DNA of 64,000 bases, taken from assembly GCA_019009955.1 (NCBI GenBank), contig CM032231.1, forward strand, positions 38,430,001 through 38,494,000, given 5' to 3'. The position numbers were made by a program, and so were the translations under genes. Source of the stretch: Riptortus pedestris. Lineage: Eukaryota; Arthropoda; Insecta; Hemiptera; Alydidae. The notes under the pieces are model-generated. The model saw only the letters and a program-made list of their open reading frames with translations, ran no database searches and was not told the origin of the DNA. Positions 11,584 to 26,288 of the stretch are shown here, piece by piece; position 1 is the stretch's first letter, and each line of letters starts with the position of its first letter.

Positions 11584-12417
11584 ATTTCCTCTATGAGAAA
11601 CACATCGAAACAATAATTAAAATACTTCGTCAGAACGAAAAAAATTGAAACACCGCAATTAGGAACGCGCTAACTAAAAATCTCTTTTTCAAGTAGTTTT
11701 TCCTCGCTCCATACCAATAGGTTATTTCCGGAATTATTTTTTGTGTAATTTATAGAAACAAAATAGATTGAATATAACAGTCAGACGGGGCTGTGTAACT
11801 GCTAAGTTAAAGGAATGTTCAAAGGAGAGTTAATGATTAAAAAAATGTGTAGTAATATATATAATATATTACATAAATTATTATGGAAAGAATGACTTGA
11901 ACTAAAACAATTATGAATGCCAACGTATTTTACGCTCAGCGTACTGCTTATTTCGCCTTTCAGATAACAGGCAAACAGAATCACATTTATCAAGCATATC
12001 TGTGTTTACTTACACTGATATCGGTTTAACGCCCTGAGGAGTAATAGCGAAATAGTTAAATAGAGTATGAGCTGTTTGCCTATTTCTAACAGGGGATAAG
12101 CAGCTCCACCTGAAAGGATTTCCTGCAAAATTAGAATCGAATGGTGCGTACTGTATTGGTGACCCCGATCCGAGAGTGAAATATTCATAATTTAGTATAG
12201 GGTGCATAATAACTGGGACATCTCCTTCATCAAGGAGGAAAATCCGAAAGAGTTATCATTATGTTAGGCAACTGAACAAACACGAATCAGGTCTAACACT
12301 AAAATGCTTCATAAATTATATATTGTTTTTTTTTTGTTTTTGTTTTTTTAATATGGATTTAAAAATTATTAAATAAATAAAATGATAAATGTAAAGCCCT
12401 TCAATTTACGTGTTATT
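11584..12417. other. No feature seen
   Basis: AT-rich. Overlapping minus-strand open frames near 11802-12207 have no recognisable protein pattern. Confidence 0.45.
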
Positions 12418-12585
12418 TGTTAGCACCAATTTATGCCATTACAACTAATTGTGGGGTGATATCTAGAGGCTAACACCCTTTTCTAGCCAAGGTTGGTTGT
12501 ATTGATATTATCCACTGTCTTCATCGACTTGAGGTTTATTATGTGCAATAAGACCAACACCTAACTCACAAAGGCAACTTGAATT
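12418..12585 (-). mobile_element. SINE copy, decayed
   Basis: On the minus strand it shows the head TTGTGAGTTAGGTGTTGGTC, then the body block GGCTAGAAAAGGGTG and TTAGCC..TAGATAAC-like sequence. The B box region is scrambled, so this is an old copy. Confidence 0.7.
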
Positions 12586-12699
12586 TATTTGTATGACAAT
12601 GTTTGCTACTTAATTCATCCAATTTTCATTACTAATCATAAACCATAATTAAAATAATACAGATTTAAAAAGTCCACAGATTCAAAAACAATAGAAATA

Positions 12700-12843
12700 A
12701 TAATAAAGGTTATGGGGTGTTAACTATTATTTATTAGTGATAGATAGTTTTAGAAAAAGTGACATCGTGTCCTAAGAAGATGCTAAGAAGATACAAACCG
12801 TAGGCCGCAAATGAAATAAAATATATGCCTTAAAAGACTTTTT
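12700..12843 (+). repeat. Unclassified dispersed repeat, copy 2
   Basis: Second copy of the repeat at 11424-11583, same orientation, about 80 percent alike by eye, with a small internal duplication of CTAAGAAGAT. Confidence 0.75.
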
Positions 12844-13867
12844 TACATCATTTACATCTGAAATATATTCAGGATAAAAAAGATACAGCTTTCCTCCATT
12901 TTAAGAAAGGTAAGCAAAACCAAACAATTAACGCTAGAGGAGGGTTGATAACGTAACTGTCATAGCACAGGCCATTTAATGAATTTAGCAATTAATAATA
13001 CTTAAAACCAACAATGCTTAAAGTAGACGTTAAATATTATATATAAATATATTTAACCTCCACTAACTAAGAGAAATGGAGGCGCATTATCTGCAGGTAT
13101 ATTCCTTGAGAGAAAACAGCAATTGATTTCCTGAGTGCTCAAACTTTAGAATTTTGAAAAAATGGTTGTCGATACCTGAAACACAAATGCATAAATGTCT
13201 CTTAACGGTTTAGAGAACGTTCGTTTTTTGCTTGGCCCTGAAACAACTCAATGTATCTTTTAAAACCAAAGGTCACAAATGTTCGAAATCGGTCCAATTA
13301 GAGGCAATGGCTTTTTCTGGTGCTCATTTTACTACTGAAGACAGCTGTTCCCTTCGTGACTGAATCTATAATTGAGGTGTGTGAGCGTCCTCTGTAAAAA
13401 TATATCGTAAGTGGCGAACTCTATTACATAGAGGGGGACAACTAAACTAAACACAATTTTCCATTTTATGCTTAAGGGCTAAGCATTATTTGTAAAAATA
13501 TGAGCAAATATGAGTATTCGTGAATTCTATGAAGAAAATGCCTCTCATTTTATATCTGATAATATTATTAAATTACCATTTTATCTGAAGGAAACATCTT
13601 AAGGTTCCACGTGAACTGAAGGCATTCAAGGCAACGTAATGACTTACTAATTAATACTACAATAATGAACATGGAAGAACTCCCTGAAAGGGCCAAACTG
13701 AAGAAACCGAATCAACAAAATAATTTTAATAATTATTTAACAATATTAATGAGAACAGAAAATATCACAATTTCAGGGCCAGTGTATGTTCAAAACATTG
13801 TCTAGATCAGTTCCACGGTTTTAGTTCTATAAGAATCTCCAGGTCAGTCTAAAATGCAACCAACACA
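12844..13867. other. No feature seen
   Basis: AT-rich, nothing recognised. Confidence 0.5.
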
Positions 13868-14650
13868 TATACCGAAATGTCCGTCACGCGGTTGATGATT
13901 AAACAGATTACCCACATTCTGCTTTAACTACATATTCTATTTTATATTATTTTATAGTCAGAAGCTCGAATTTTAAGATGGGAAATGATGTTTAGTGATA
14001 GGTACTTTAAATAAAAATGTTATGAGTAATAGTGAGCTGAGGATACAATATTACAAATTAGCCGGTTAATAATCAAGGAAAAAATGTTTTCGATCCTATA
14101 TATAATAATGAAGAAATAAATGATTTTTTTAAATTCTTTCTTTAAGCCCCTTCTACTCTAGGTCCGATTTCGGCTATAATAAAACATGACCTTTAGTTTT
14201 ATGAAAAGATTAAATAACGAAAATGGAATCGATCAAATGATACTTTCAGCCTCTGGAGCATCGAATGTTCATTTATTATGTCGCAACGAACACTTATTTA
14301 TGTGTTTCGCATAGTAAAGGAACACGGCAATGATAGTTGGCTATTAGCTCGAAATAAGACGACAAGAGATATATTTAACATATTGTTAATGTGAGATTAT
14401 TAGGAGTGGTGGCTGAATACAAAAAAATACATACCCCGTTAATTTTCAAGTAGATCATTATTCGTTACGAAATTAACAAGAAGGGTTATATAATATTTGT
14501 GAATCCCACCTCATAACAGAAATATTCCACATTTTTTAATTAACCCCTTCTCTGAACACCCATTTCTCCTGGTCCTATTCCAGCGATTAACGAATTTGAT
14601 CCTTCATAATACAGAAAACGTTTAAATATAGTGGACAGACAATTGTTTTA
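13868..14650 (+). mobile_element. HINE-like element(s), decayed
   Basis: The 5' end GTCCGTCACGCGG is at 13880. Downstream are recognisable but mutated core segments: TTTTCGATCCTATATATAAT, GTCCGATTTCGGC, then a second set ending near TAACGAATTTGATCCTTCAT and ATAGTGGACAGACA. It may be one long copy or two fused fragments. Confidence 0.6.
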
Positions 14651-15349
14651 ACGTATACTCATTGCGTAACTTATCGCTCGCCAAAGGAACTTCAATTAAC
14701 CAATATAATAGTATTTTTTTCACAATTACTAACCAACTTATAAACTTTAAAGGAAATATCGAGAACATTTACGCTATTTATCTCGTGGGTTGTGTAAGAA
14801 CGTAAGAATGGACTTCAAAATATGCGATGGTATTTATTTCGCCGGGATATCGTTTGTTTAGATATACCCCTGAAGAGTATGTATTAATAATGCTTTTTTG
14901 GGTAACATTTCAAACCTTTCCAACTGTTTGTACCCAACCAGCTAGATAAATGAGTTAAATTCGCTAATATACTGAAAAACCAGGCTTCCCTCTTAATATA
15001 GATAGTATTTTCGATATCGTGCAGCTAAGAAGAGAAAGCCCTAGGAATTCCAGAGAGGAGAACCAATGGAGGCAATGGAGACAGACAAGGGTACGACAGA
15101 TGACAAAGATTGACCAGAAGTAATAAAAGTGAAAGGGCCATAAATAAAGGGATGGATTGTCCTTCCCTGCAGGTCTACAAGTGTCCAATGGGGGCTTGGT
15201 AGGAGCCGAACGCTCAAGGGACTTGCCAGCTAAACTAGACAAATATTACTTGAAATGTTTTACAACACCCCCGCTAACTGTGGGATCCAACAGTTAATTA
15301 CTAATAGCAAATACATAAATTTAGTTTAAACTCTGAAAAGTCCGGCACA
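14651..15349. other. Purine-rich block, unrecognised
   Basis: Around 14975-15240 the plus strand is purine-rich and less AT-rich, and the minus strand is open for 92 codons (MSSLAGKSLERSAPTKPPLD at its start). The peptide's aromatic-rich remainder reflects the composition. It may be an old transposon piece; no family recognised. Confidence 0.3.
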
Positions 15350-16187
15350 CAAAAGAAGTCAGTTACGCAGGGCTGCAGAAACTAACCAGAAAGCCCCACG
15401 TGCTGTAAATGCTACTAATCTGCCAACATCTGTTCTTAATATTTCCTGCAATAAGAACTATATGTTTAACGGGACTTTATGAATTTAAGATTGACAGAAG
15501 ATAATTAGTTGCTCAAAATAAAAATCGCAGTAGTAAGAGTGGGGGTTTACAGAAGAAAGAAAACAAATTACTTGAAAATATCTCGATTAATAATCGGTAT
15601 AAAGTTAAAACAAATAGCCACAGGATTAGTTCTGTAATATGTTTCGATACGACTCAGAATCTGGGAGATATTTGTAAGTTTTGATTATACCACATTTTAT
15701 TCCTTCATATCAATGGCCAATGAAAAAAATATATCGTATTTAGGCTTGAAATAAGCCGCCTTTGATATATTGGCTTATTGCTAACGTGAAATGAGCCAGA
15801 GTAGGGGTTTACTAAAGAGTGAAAACTAAAAAAAATGTAAGCATCTCGGTTAATAATAGAGAAAAAATGATAGGAAATAAAATTTTAAACAAGATTAGAT
15901 ACAACCAATTTTTGGATCAATTTTTCATTTTCCCGCTTTCAACCCCATTCCCCTTCAAGACTGGTTATTGCCGTCATTGAACTTGATATTTCTTTTTAAA
16001 TGACACTTTTAAACATCGATAAAAGAAAAAACAATATATAACGATTACAGAACGATAAAAGACTTATGTAAATGTAGACATGCTTGAAAGGACCTAATTT
16101 ACGTCCTCTCCTATGTAGAATCGATGGACATTTGAGGAGTAAAATCTCAATAGCTGATTTCCATTAAGGCTAAAAAACCAAACCAAA
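15350..16187 (+). mobile_element. HINE-like element, long variant, diverged
   Basis: It starts CAGTTACGCAGGGCTGCAGA, contains two rounds of core sequence (TCTCGATTAATAATCGG and TCTCGGTTAATAATAGAG), then ATCGATGGACATTTGAGGAG and CTCAATAGCTGATTTCCATT before GGCTAAAA. There is no AT microsatellite. Confidence 0.7.
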
Positions 16188-17004
16188 ACGCTAATTAAAA
16201 CATTAAGCTTACACATTTTTTTTCTGAAACTAAAATATTAAAGAACGTATTAGTATTTTTTTTTGTTTTCATACTTTAAAAAAAATTGTAACAGTACCGT
16301 TGTCCTCGTCTGCTGCTTGTATTTGAAACCTTGCGCGTATATAGATCTATTTATATGAAATATAAATATTTATTTTATATATATGAAATCACTCTGACAC
16401 TACGCTGGAGGCATTTGCCAAATAAGCTTAGTTTAGTTAGCGTGTTGGAATTTTTGTCATTTCAAACTTTCCGTGACTATGGAGATGTAAGGCGTGCCAT
16501 AAGACAGGGCATAGTTTCCAAGTAAGAATTCCTACGAAAGGGATTACAAGGAATGGTCACTCGACAGCTGGTTTCCCACGACTCTATTGACCACAACCCA
16601 TTCCATTTTGGTAACTCCAACACCTGACCTACACAACAACAATGGCCAATGGGATACCGCTTGTCCCAAACTGAAATCCCAAACCCATTGTACGGTCCAG
16701 AATAGGTAAATCTAATGTGTCTACATAATTAATTTATACGATGGTAAAACTTTCTCCTTTGGGATAGTCCTTAGTACAGCAATTTGGTTAAGCCAAAGCG
16801 CCAAAAGTAAACAAACTTAATTTTTAAGGTTATGTGAACTTTGAATTTCTACTATAACGATGGATTTCCCCAGTCTTGTGAACAGACTCTACTCTAACTG
16901 ATGAAGATGAAATTCACCTTTCACAATAATTAGCTACATACAAACTAAATATAATGCGATATTAGGGGATTCTCATTGTGGGAATTCGAGTTGTGAATTT
17001 ATAC
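16188..17004. other. No feature seen
   Basis: Mixed composition, with moderately GC-richer sequence near 16490-16690. No coding pattern recognised. Confidence 0.45.
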
Positions 17005-17150
17005 TCATAAACGCAATCGATAAAATTCACCAAAACGTTCTTCAAATTTTCACCGATACTACCTAGTGGATGACAAAAATGGGATTACTTCAATTATCAA
17101 TGTAGCGGTTACAATTTTTATTTAATTGTTACGAAAATTGATGCGTGCAG
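17005..17150 (-). mobile_element. HINE-like element, degraded 3' fragment
   Basis: The minus strand carries relics of GTAGCGGTTACAATTTTTAT-type sequence and the CATCCACTAGGTAG..ATCGGTGAAAATTTGAAG block that corresponds to the family's GGATCGATGGACATTTGAAG. Confidence 0.45.
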
Positions 17151-18026
17151 CTGACGTGGAATTTCACCAGTGAGCCTTTAAAGATGGCAAAATACGAAAT
17201 TAAAGGTATCTAAATGAACACTTGTCCAAATTCCAGAAAAATTGTATTTACATTAGTTTAAGCAATCCAACGGAAAGGACTCTCTCTGCTTCAATAAATA
17301 TATATATTTCCATATTTCTAAAGTATCTAGGAATCTTTATAGCTACGTCGAAACTTCGCCAGCAATAAAATTCATTTTGAAGCAAAACATTTGAAAAATA
17401 CTCCACAGTTTTTATTTTTAATATTTATACTAACCGACTTGTTAAAAGTCTCATAAAAACTTTACAAAGTGTGCTTATTATCACAGTCTCATTTTATGTA
17501 AAAATAAATTATTAATCCTCAACTTTCTGATAATAATTTAATAGGGTATTTGACTCCTTGAAACAAATTATGTCATATCTAGTACTGAGAGTTATAAATA
17601 AACACTTGCATCTTCATATGTATATATTATTTACACACATATATATGTTTATACCTTATATTGCCAAGGTATTTCACAATTAATGAACACTTTATAACTA
17701 GTAAAAAGCGGCAGACCTTCCTTTATTTCCTCTATAATAACAATAGCATTATTAACATTAAACCTAACGGTTGATAATTGGATTGATAACAAAACCTTGA
17801 GTCTAATTCACGCTTGAGAAGCAAATCCACCGATCAGAAAGAAACCAACAACACAGAAGTTATATATTAATAAAACAAGTAATTGTTTCTCAGAATTAAC
17901 CTAATTAACTATTAGGTATTAACATTGAAAGCTATAAAAACGTAAATGGGAGTACGAAGGCATAATCATCGCTATGGGAATCACAAATATCTAATATTAC
18001 GACTCAACCATTGACTATTTTAATGT
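17151..18026. other. No feature seen
   Basis: AT-rich, nothing recognised. Confidence 0.5.
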
Positions 18027-18163
18027 GTGCAGATTTTCCATAAAGGAAATCAGCTATTGAGGTAGTATCTAGCTACTGATGACGCAATTTACGAAATATT
18101 TTCTCAAATTTCCCTCGATCCTACCTAGTATTTGACGAAAATGAGGTCCGTTCAAAATTATGC
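18027..18163 (-). mobile_element. HINE-like element, 3' fragment
   Basis: The minus strand shows GAACGGACCTCATTTTCGTC, a TAGGTAGGATCGAGGGAAAT block, CCTCAATAGCTGATTTCC and TTTATGGAAAATCTGC. It ends at a short (CA)n tract. Confidence 0.78.
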
Positions 18164-18623
18164 ACACACACACACAAATCCAAGTGATTAAATTAATATT
18201 TGAGATAATGTTCAGTATGTTCAAGCAAAAAAATTTTTATTATTAATACTGTCCAATATGTTATTCTCTATAGTTTTTGGTTTAAAAATATCAATACTAA
18301 TCCTACCACATTTTTCATTTTAATTATTATATCATCATTTTAAATTGTTATTAATATCAGTCTTGACGTGAACACCTCGGTAGTAAGGTGGAATATTTTT
18401 ATAATAAGTGCAGTAATTCATCAGTGAAAGATATTTCACGTGTTTTCATTTACTAACCTTACGGTATTTCACATTCAACGAAGATTAAATTAAGGTCACA
18501 ACTACAGGGGTTAGACAGCTAAACTAACACAAGAAATAAAACATTGTACAACTCTTCAAGCCCAAGTGGTTTTATTGAAAAACGTATAGTAGAAAATAAA
18601 TGAAATGACAGTAAGGGTAGTCA
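18164..18623. other. No feature seen
   Basis: AT-rich between two HINE-like copies, nothing recognised. Confidence 0.5.
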
Positions 18624-19196
18624 AAAGTCCGTCATGCACGTGAGTCACGATTTGCAATTATCTCAAAAAGTAAAAGTACAATGAGAACAATATTTGGTAT
18701 TTAGGCTTCGAATAAAATAACTTCATACTATAACAGCTTATTGTTAATATGAAATTACTAGGAGAGGGAGTTTACTGAAGACCGAAAATTAAAAAACGCA
18801 AATATCTTGGATAATAATCAAGATATAGAAAACACGTATATAACAACATTTATAGAACAGTACATTTGCAATAAGATTGATTCTATTACAATATTTCGAC
18901 CCGACGCATAACAGCGGATATATTTCGAAATTCTCTCCTTCCCATTGGTCCGATTATAGCCGTTAACGAACTTGATCTTCCTTTTTACATAAAACATTTA
19001 AATATCGAGTTCGGTAACGATCAGACAAAAAGTACGACCGCTAGAGCGTTAACAGACAGACATACACATGTATATAAAATTTTGAACGGACCTCATTTTC
19101 TTTATCTTCTGGACAGGATCGATGGACATTTGAAGAAAATCCCAACGTGAGTACAACCTCAATAGCTGATTTCTCCTAAAGGAGATCTGCTAAAAG
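18624..19196 (+). mobile_element. HINE-like element, nearly full length
   Basis: It starts AAAAGTCCGTCATGCACGTG, lacks part of the 5' end, carries the TTCGACCCGACGCATAACAG and CGACCGCTAGAGCGTTAACA cores, and ends GAGATCTGCTAAAAG. The microsatellite is short (GACATACACATGTATAT). Confidence 0.8.
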
Positions 19197-19477
19197 ATCA
19201 CCTACTACCTGCAGTCGAATCTTGCCGCTCTGACCAGATACCTCCCCCCCCCCTCCCTTATATTTGACGTGACATATATATAGCACCTAGAGGTACGAAA
19301 GTAAAAACAAACAATGGTAAAGTGAAGCAGGGGGCATGGTTTCCTGACTAACTGACAAAGGTGAGGAGCCAACTGACCGTACCAAAACCCCACACCCATC
19401 CGTTTATGTCTGACCCCCTTCAGGTGTTATTCACTACTACCGAACTGACAACTCATATTTGATGTTGATTAATTTTA

Positions 19478-21566
<2,089 letters not shown>

Positions 21567-22974
21567 CTTTATTTTTTGTTTGTTCAACTCTAACTTACTT
21601 AGGCATGCAATTCATATTAAACCCATTGCAATTCGTAATTTGTAAAACCAATGTGTAATAAGAACTGAGGACGTTATTTTTTTTGTTTTATCTTTCAAAT
21701 AGGAATGCTAATACAATTCATATTCACTTAGTTTCAATTCGTGAAACTAAGTGTAATACGTAGTGTGGATGTAGTCAATTGAGTTCTAACTTACATTAAA
21801 AATACTCATACAGTTAATATAAAATCCATTTTCAATAGTAATTCATAAGTATAGTTGCGCTTTAGGAGAACAAGTACATTTTTCCCAATGGGTTTCTTAT
21901 TCTGTAATGTGAGCTCGACTTTTCTATGTTAAAAAAAAGTGGAGTTTTGAGATTTTGGAAGTAGTATTCTAAGTAATAAATGCTGTAATTGGACATTTCA
22001 AATTTTGTTATAAACTAATTGATACAAATGTTCAAGTGTACATTTCCAGAATAATTTAATTTTCCTGATTGACAGTTAGAACAGACTACAGCGGTATATT
22101 AGGATGAGGATTATTTCTCAATTTTACTTTCACATCAATTTGGAAACTTCTATTTTTGGTTGAATGATCAAAAATTCTTCAAGACTTCATGTAAGTATAT
22201 TTTTGTGCCGAGTTCAAGTGTTTAAAAGTTCAATTTGTAAATGCCCTCTTCTCGAAGGTTTTAAACTGGTGGGCTCCCCTCATAAAAGTGATTCATAAAT
22301 AGAGCCTGAGCAAATCCTAAATAACACATCCCTCCTGATGAGGAGCCGAAAGAAGAAGCGGCAGGAAGGTAGAAAGACAAGGGGTCTCCTGGAAATTGGC
22401 CTTATTCCAGCCAGAATGGCCACCACATGCTGGGCACAACATTAAAATACCCCTTCCCCCGGGGCGCTAACTATTGGGTAACAACTTTTTTTTTCTTTTC
22501 TTGGGGACTGTAAAAAAAAAAAGGCTTTTAAAATTACACCGGCCTATTTCGGTTTTCATCGCCTGCAGCTCCTTGTCGGAAGGATCTGATGTAAAAGTAC
22601 CATTCTCTCAGAGTGGTCGTAAACCATAAACGAAGCTCTCCAAACTAATACTAAACATTAAGATTTATGAACCATGAAAATGGATCAAATCCTAAATACA
22701 GAAACGCTGCTTAAAATATAATTAGGACCACACGGACTTCTGTAATTTTAAGCACAGGATTTCCCCCCTCCCTTTGATAAAACAAACGAATTTGGGGTGG
22801 GGGGTCTCCAAATCGCTCAACTACTAACTCCTCTTACAATGAAAGTTTTAAAACTAGTTTAAAAAAAAAGTGATCAATTTGTATAGTTCTAGAATAAATA
22901 TCCCCGACAAATTTTATTTTATAGGGAAATGGAAATTCTAGGTTAAATTGGCCCCTTTATCAACAAAATATTTA
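21567..22974. other. Mostly featureless
   Basis: Apart from the small hairpin at 21725, there is a GC-richer stretch near 22260-22480 without an open frame of interest. A pair of loosely similar blocks (TGCAATTCATATTAAAC / ACAATTCATATTCACTT) near 21605 and 21715 suggests an old local duplication. Confidence 0.4.
21725..21753. repeat. Perfect 12-base hairpin
   Basis: CACTTAGTTTCA, five bases, then TGAAACTAAGTG. It lies in sequence without other features. Confidence 0.7.
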
Positions 22975-23087
22975 TCAAGCATCGAGGTGGTCGATGACCC
23001 GAGCCATGTCATTAATCCATCGGCGAGCCGTACACGGCGAGAGTGTATTGCGGGAGTAAATCTCAGCGCCGTCTTTCAGAGAGCTTC
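22975..23087 (-). other. Possible terminal exon or gene fragment, unrecognised
   Basis: On the minus strand a good acceptor (TATTTTTGACAG|GAAG) is followed by 36 codons ending in TGA: SSLKDGAEIYSRNTLSPCTA then RRWINDMARVIDHLDA. The block is GC-rich in an AT-rich region, and the residues look like real protein. No partner exon was found and no family recognised. It does not fit the HECW frame: from exon 8 it would read only RKLSERRR and stop. Confidence 0.28.
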
Positions 23088-24548
23088 CTGTCAAAAATAT
23101 GTAATGCGGGTTTAATCAAATTATACGCATACCATACTCAATGAAATTAAAATTGAAACTATTTACAACTCAACATAGAATAAAAAAAAAATGTGCTTAT
23201 CTGCGACAATTTCTTCTCTTATTATAAAGGTTTTCGTGAATATATGTAATTCATTTTTCGTCAGATATATAGTTGAATTTTTTTATTCTTCTTTTCTTCT
23301 TGAACGATACAATATACGAAATAACTTCTTTCCCAGCCGAATGGGCATCATTTTTATTTTATGTGGATAAACTTTACAGATGTACTGATAAGAATAACGA
23401 ATCTGGAAAATACATGTATAAATAATAAGGGGAAATCTGCTAAAAATAAAGTAAAGCCAGAGTCGTCGCATGGCGATCCCAAAGGGATCGCTTCACCACT
23501 TGGCGAAGCTGAAGGCATCGCTCGCCTAAAGGGGGTTAAGGGGGCGTAGGTTTAATTTAGTAGTAGAAGAAAGAGTAAATAATGTTTTATTGGTTAAAAA
23601 CAAAATTTTCGATACGTTCATATTTTGTCTTGGGAAGTACTAAAATTGTATAGCAAAATCTATTAGCATATCGGAAAAGGGAAACGGTACGTCAAACAGC
23701 TGATGGCGGTTCCTTCAAAGTTGACAGACGTTAGAGATGGCCTACTTAGTTATCGAAGAGCAGCTGGTTACTTAAGCCCGAGCCACGCCTCTTCCCGCGC
23801 CCGCCAATTTTATGCTGACTTCCTCCCACTAATAATAGCTAATTATACAAACTAAACAAGTAAAATAGACTCCTGACAAACTAAACTAATTTAAAATTTT
23901 CTTCAAAGTTTTTTCGACGTCTCACTCTAACGCTGCCTACCTCTGAGACGTATATCTGACTGCGTGAAAAGGAGTACGGATTTTGAAAATAGTTGGTAGG
24001 AATATCGCTTTGCAGGAATGCAAGATATACAGAGCATCTAACATGTAGCCAAAATACTCTCAGACGAATAGCTGTACTCTTGATACTGTAACTAGCTACT
24101 TCTTCTAACATTAAATTCAACTCTATTTATCTTTTTAACACATCAATGCATTGTAAATGACATTTATTTACGTATAAACACAAAGAATAAAAATGGAACA
24201 CCATTAAGTCAATAAATAAATTATACTAGAACACCAATTAAAAGGAAGTAAAATGTTAAATGAACTAACCCTTGTCCAGGACAAAATAAATCATAATAAT
24301 AATATTATTATATAAGTTTTGGAACATTCAAAGACACTATAGTAAAGTTTAGACTCATTTTCGAAATTGATAGCCTAGGAAATACAAAACTCCTGTAACT
24401 TCCTTGGAACTACGAAGATCACTTATTCTTGAAGCTGGAATCGCAAAAATTCGTCGGCGGAGAACGAAAACTAGCCAAAAGAAAAATAGATATTTTAGTT
24501 ATAACATAATCAAAAATTACAGCTATCTCCGTTTCTATGTGGAATACG
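23088..24548. other. No gene recognised
   Basis: It contains the HINE scrap at 23425, a run of small palindromes near 23470-23550, and a GC-rich patch near 23760-23810. No open frame looks protein-coding. Confidence 0.4.
23425..23446 (+). mobile_element. HINE-like 3' end fragment
   Basis: Only GGGGAAATCTGCTAAAAA is present, matching the family's last bases. It is followed by a short GC-richer stretch with small palindromes (GCGATCCCAAAGGGATCGC). Confidence 0.4.
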
Positions 24549-24775
24549 TGCTCAGATTAGCTTTGTGAGTTAAAGCGTTGGTCTTAATCTCACATGTTAT
24601 ACATAGAGTAGCGAGTCCAATTCTCGCCCTGGGCAATAGGAATTTAATTTGTGACGAACTCATTAAATAAAATCCTTAGTCCCACCTTGGCTAGAAAAGG
24701 GTGACAGCCTGTAGATAACCCGTTCCGATAAGTCATAGTAGCAAAAAGTGGATGTTAATAAATAATAATAATATT
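24549..24775 (+). mobile_element. SINE copy, nearly complete
   Basis: The head GTGAGTTAAAGCGTTGGTCT, the B box region GAGTCCAATTCTCGCC, the body GGCTAGAAAAGGGTGACAGC and the tail AATAATAATAAT are all present in order. Confidence 0.88.
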
Positions 24776-25611
24776 AGGAATACAGAATATACTTATAGTA
24801 CAGTTGTTATTAACTGTTAATGTACTTTTCGACTAGATAGATAGAAACAAAGACATTTGCGATTCTGTTTCTTGACCATTCTTATTATGGTTCTAGAACG
24901 ATCTATATAATCCGTCATCTGCTTATATATTACTAATCATTTAAAAACTTTCAAATGAGGATTTCTTAGACTTAAGTTTAATATTGTAGGCAACGAAATT
25001 TCTTATAAATATTGAAGAATTAAAACTAGTAACTGCGTGGACGATTCTGAGTACGAAGGTGAGGGCATTTTATTTTTCCCAGGGTAAGCAAAGAGTGAAA
25101 ATAAGTAACAAAAAGTTCATTTGTAAATTGTAAAATGAGAAATACATAATACTAACGAAGGAAGAGCCCAAGGACAGAGAACGGTTGCAAGTACGTTGAA
25201 GAGAGTAGGTACACCACCTGCCGGCGTGTTTCCGCACAGTCGCGGAAACAGCACGCAATGCACAGGTGTTACACTCCAGAGGAGAAATTCTAACTAGCCA
25301 ATAGCATCCGACATCTGGGTTAGGGTTTAGGGCACGAGGTCACTCATCAGCATTTATGCCTATACCTATATCTTGCACACTGCCACGATCGCCAGGAACT
25401 TGAAGCATTTCCAAATTTAGCAGGGGAAGGTTTTTGTTTTACAAGATGGTTTGATTTCTTTCAGATCACTATTTCAACATAAGTTCTATTCATCACCATG
25501 GAGGCCTATTATTTCCCCCCACTCTGCCTGCTAAGGACTTCATGCAATGGTACTAATAATAAACAAGTAGGTGATTATATTTGAACCGTACTTGGTTATA
25601 TATTAAGAAAG
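24776..25611. other. No gene recognised
   Basis: Mixed composition. A GC-richer part near 25200-25280 has small palindromes (TTTCCGCACAGTCGCGGAAA). Nothing recognised. Confidence 0.4.
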
Positions 25612-26227
25612 TCCGTCACGCAGGGGCTGCTAAACTAAGCAGATTTCCCACGCGAAGGTTTACAATAGATAAATAAACTTACAAGTGCCTACCGTGAATG
25701 TCAAGTGAATAAATACAAACGGTAATGAGAAATCTTACAGTCAATTTACAAATATACAAGTTAATAATCTCTACAACGGAAATCGGCTGAATTGTAAACA
25801 AACAGGCCAGCCAACCTCGTAGCGATGAATAGATAAATAGACCGAAAAGACAAACAATTAATGAAATATATCTGAATATATCATATTAATTTTATTGAAG
25901 ACAGTTTACTAAAGCTAGAGCTGTAATTTGTAATAAATCAGCGTCAGTTTTATCTCAATCACTCAAATTTTAGTAATCCAAGAACAAAAGGGGGGGGGGG
26001 TCAACAGAATGTATTTGCATATATCTCAGAAAGTAAAAGTTCAATGAAAACAATATTTGGTACACCACCCTTGCAATGAAATGGTTCATGAAATAACAGC
26101 TTATTGTTAATATGACATGAGTGGAAGTGGGGGTTTGTTGAAGGCTGAAAATTGAAAAATGTAAATATCTTGGTTAATATTCAGGATAGAGAATGAATCT
26201 ATATAACAATACTTATAGTAAATTTAA

Positions 26228-26288
<61 letters not shown>

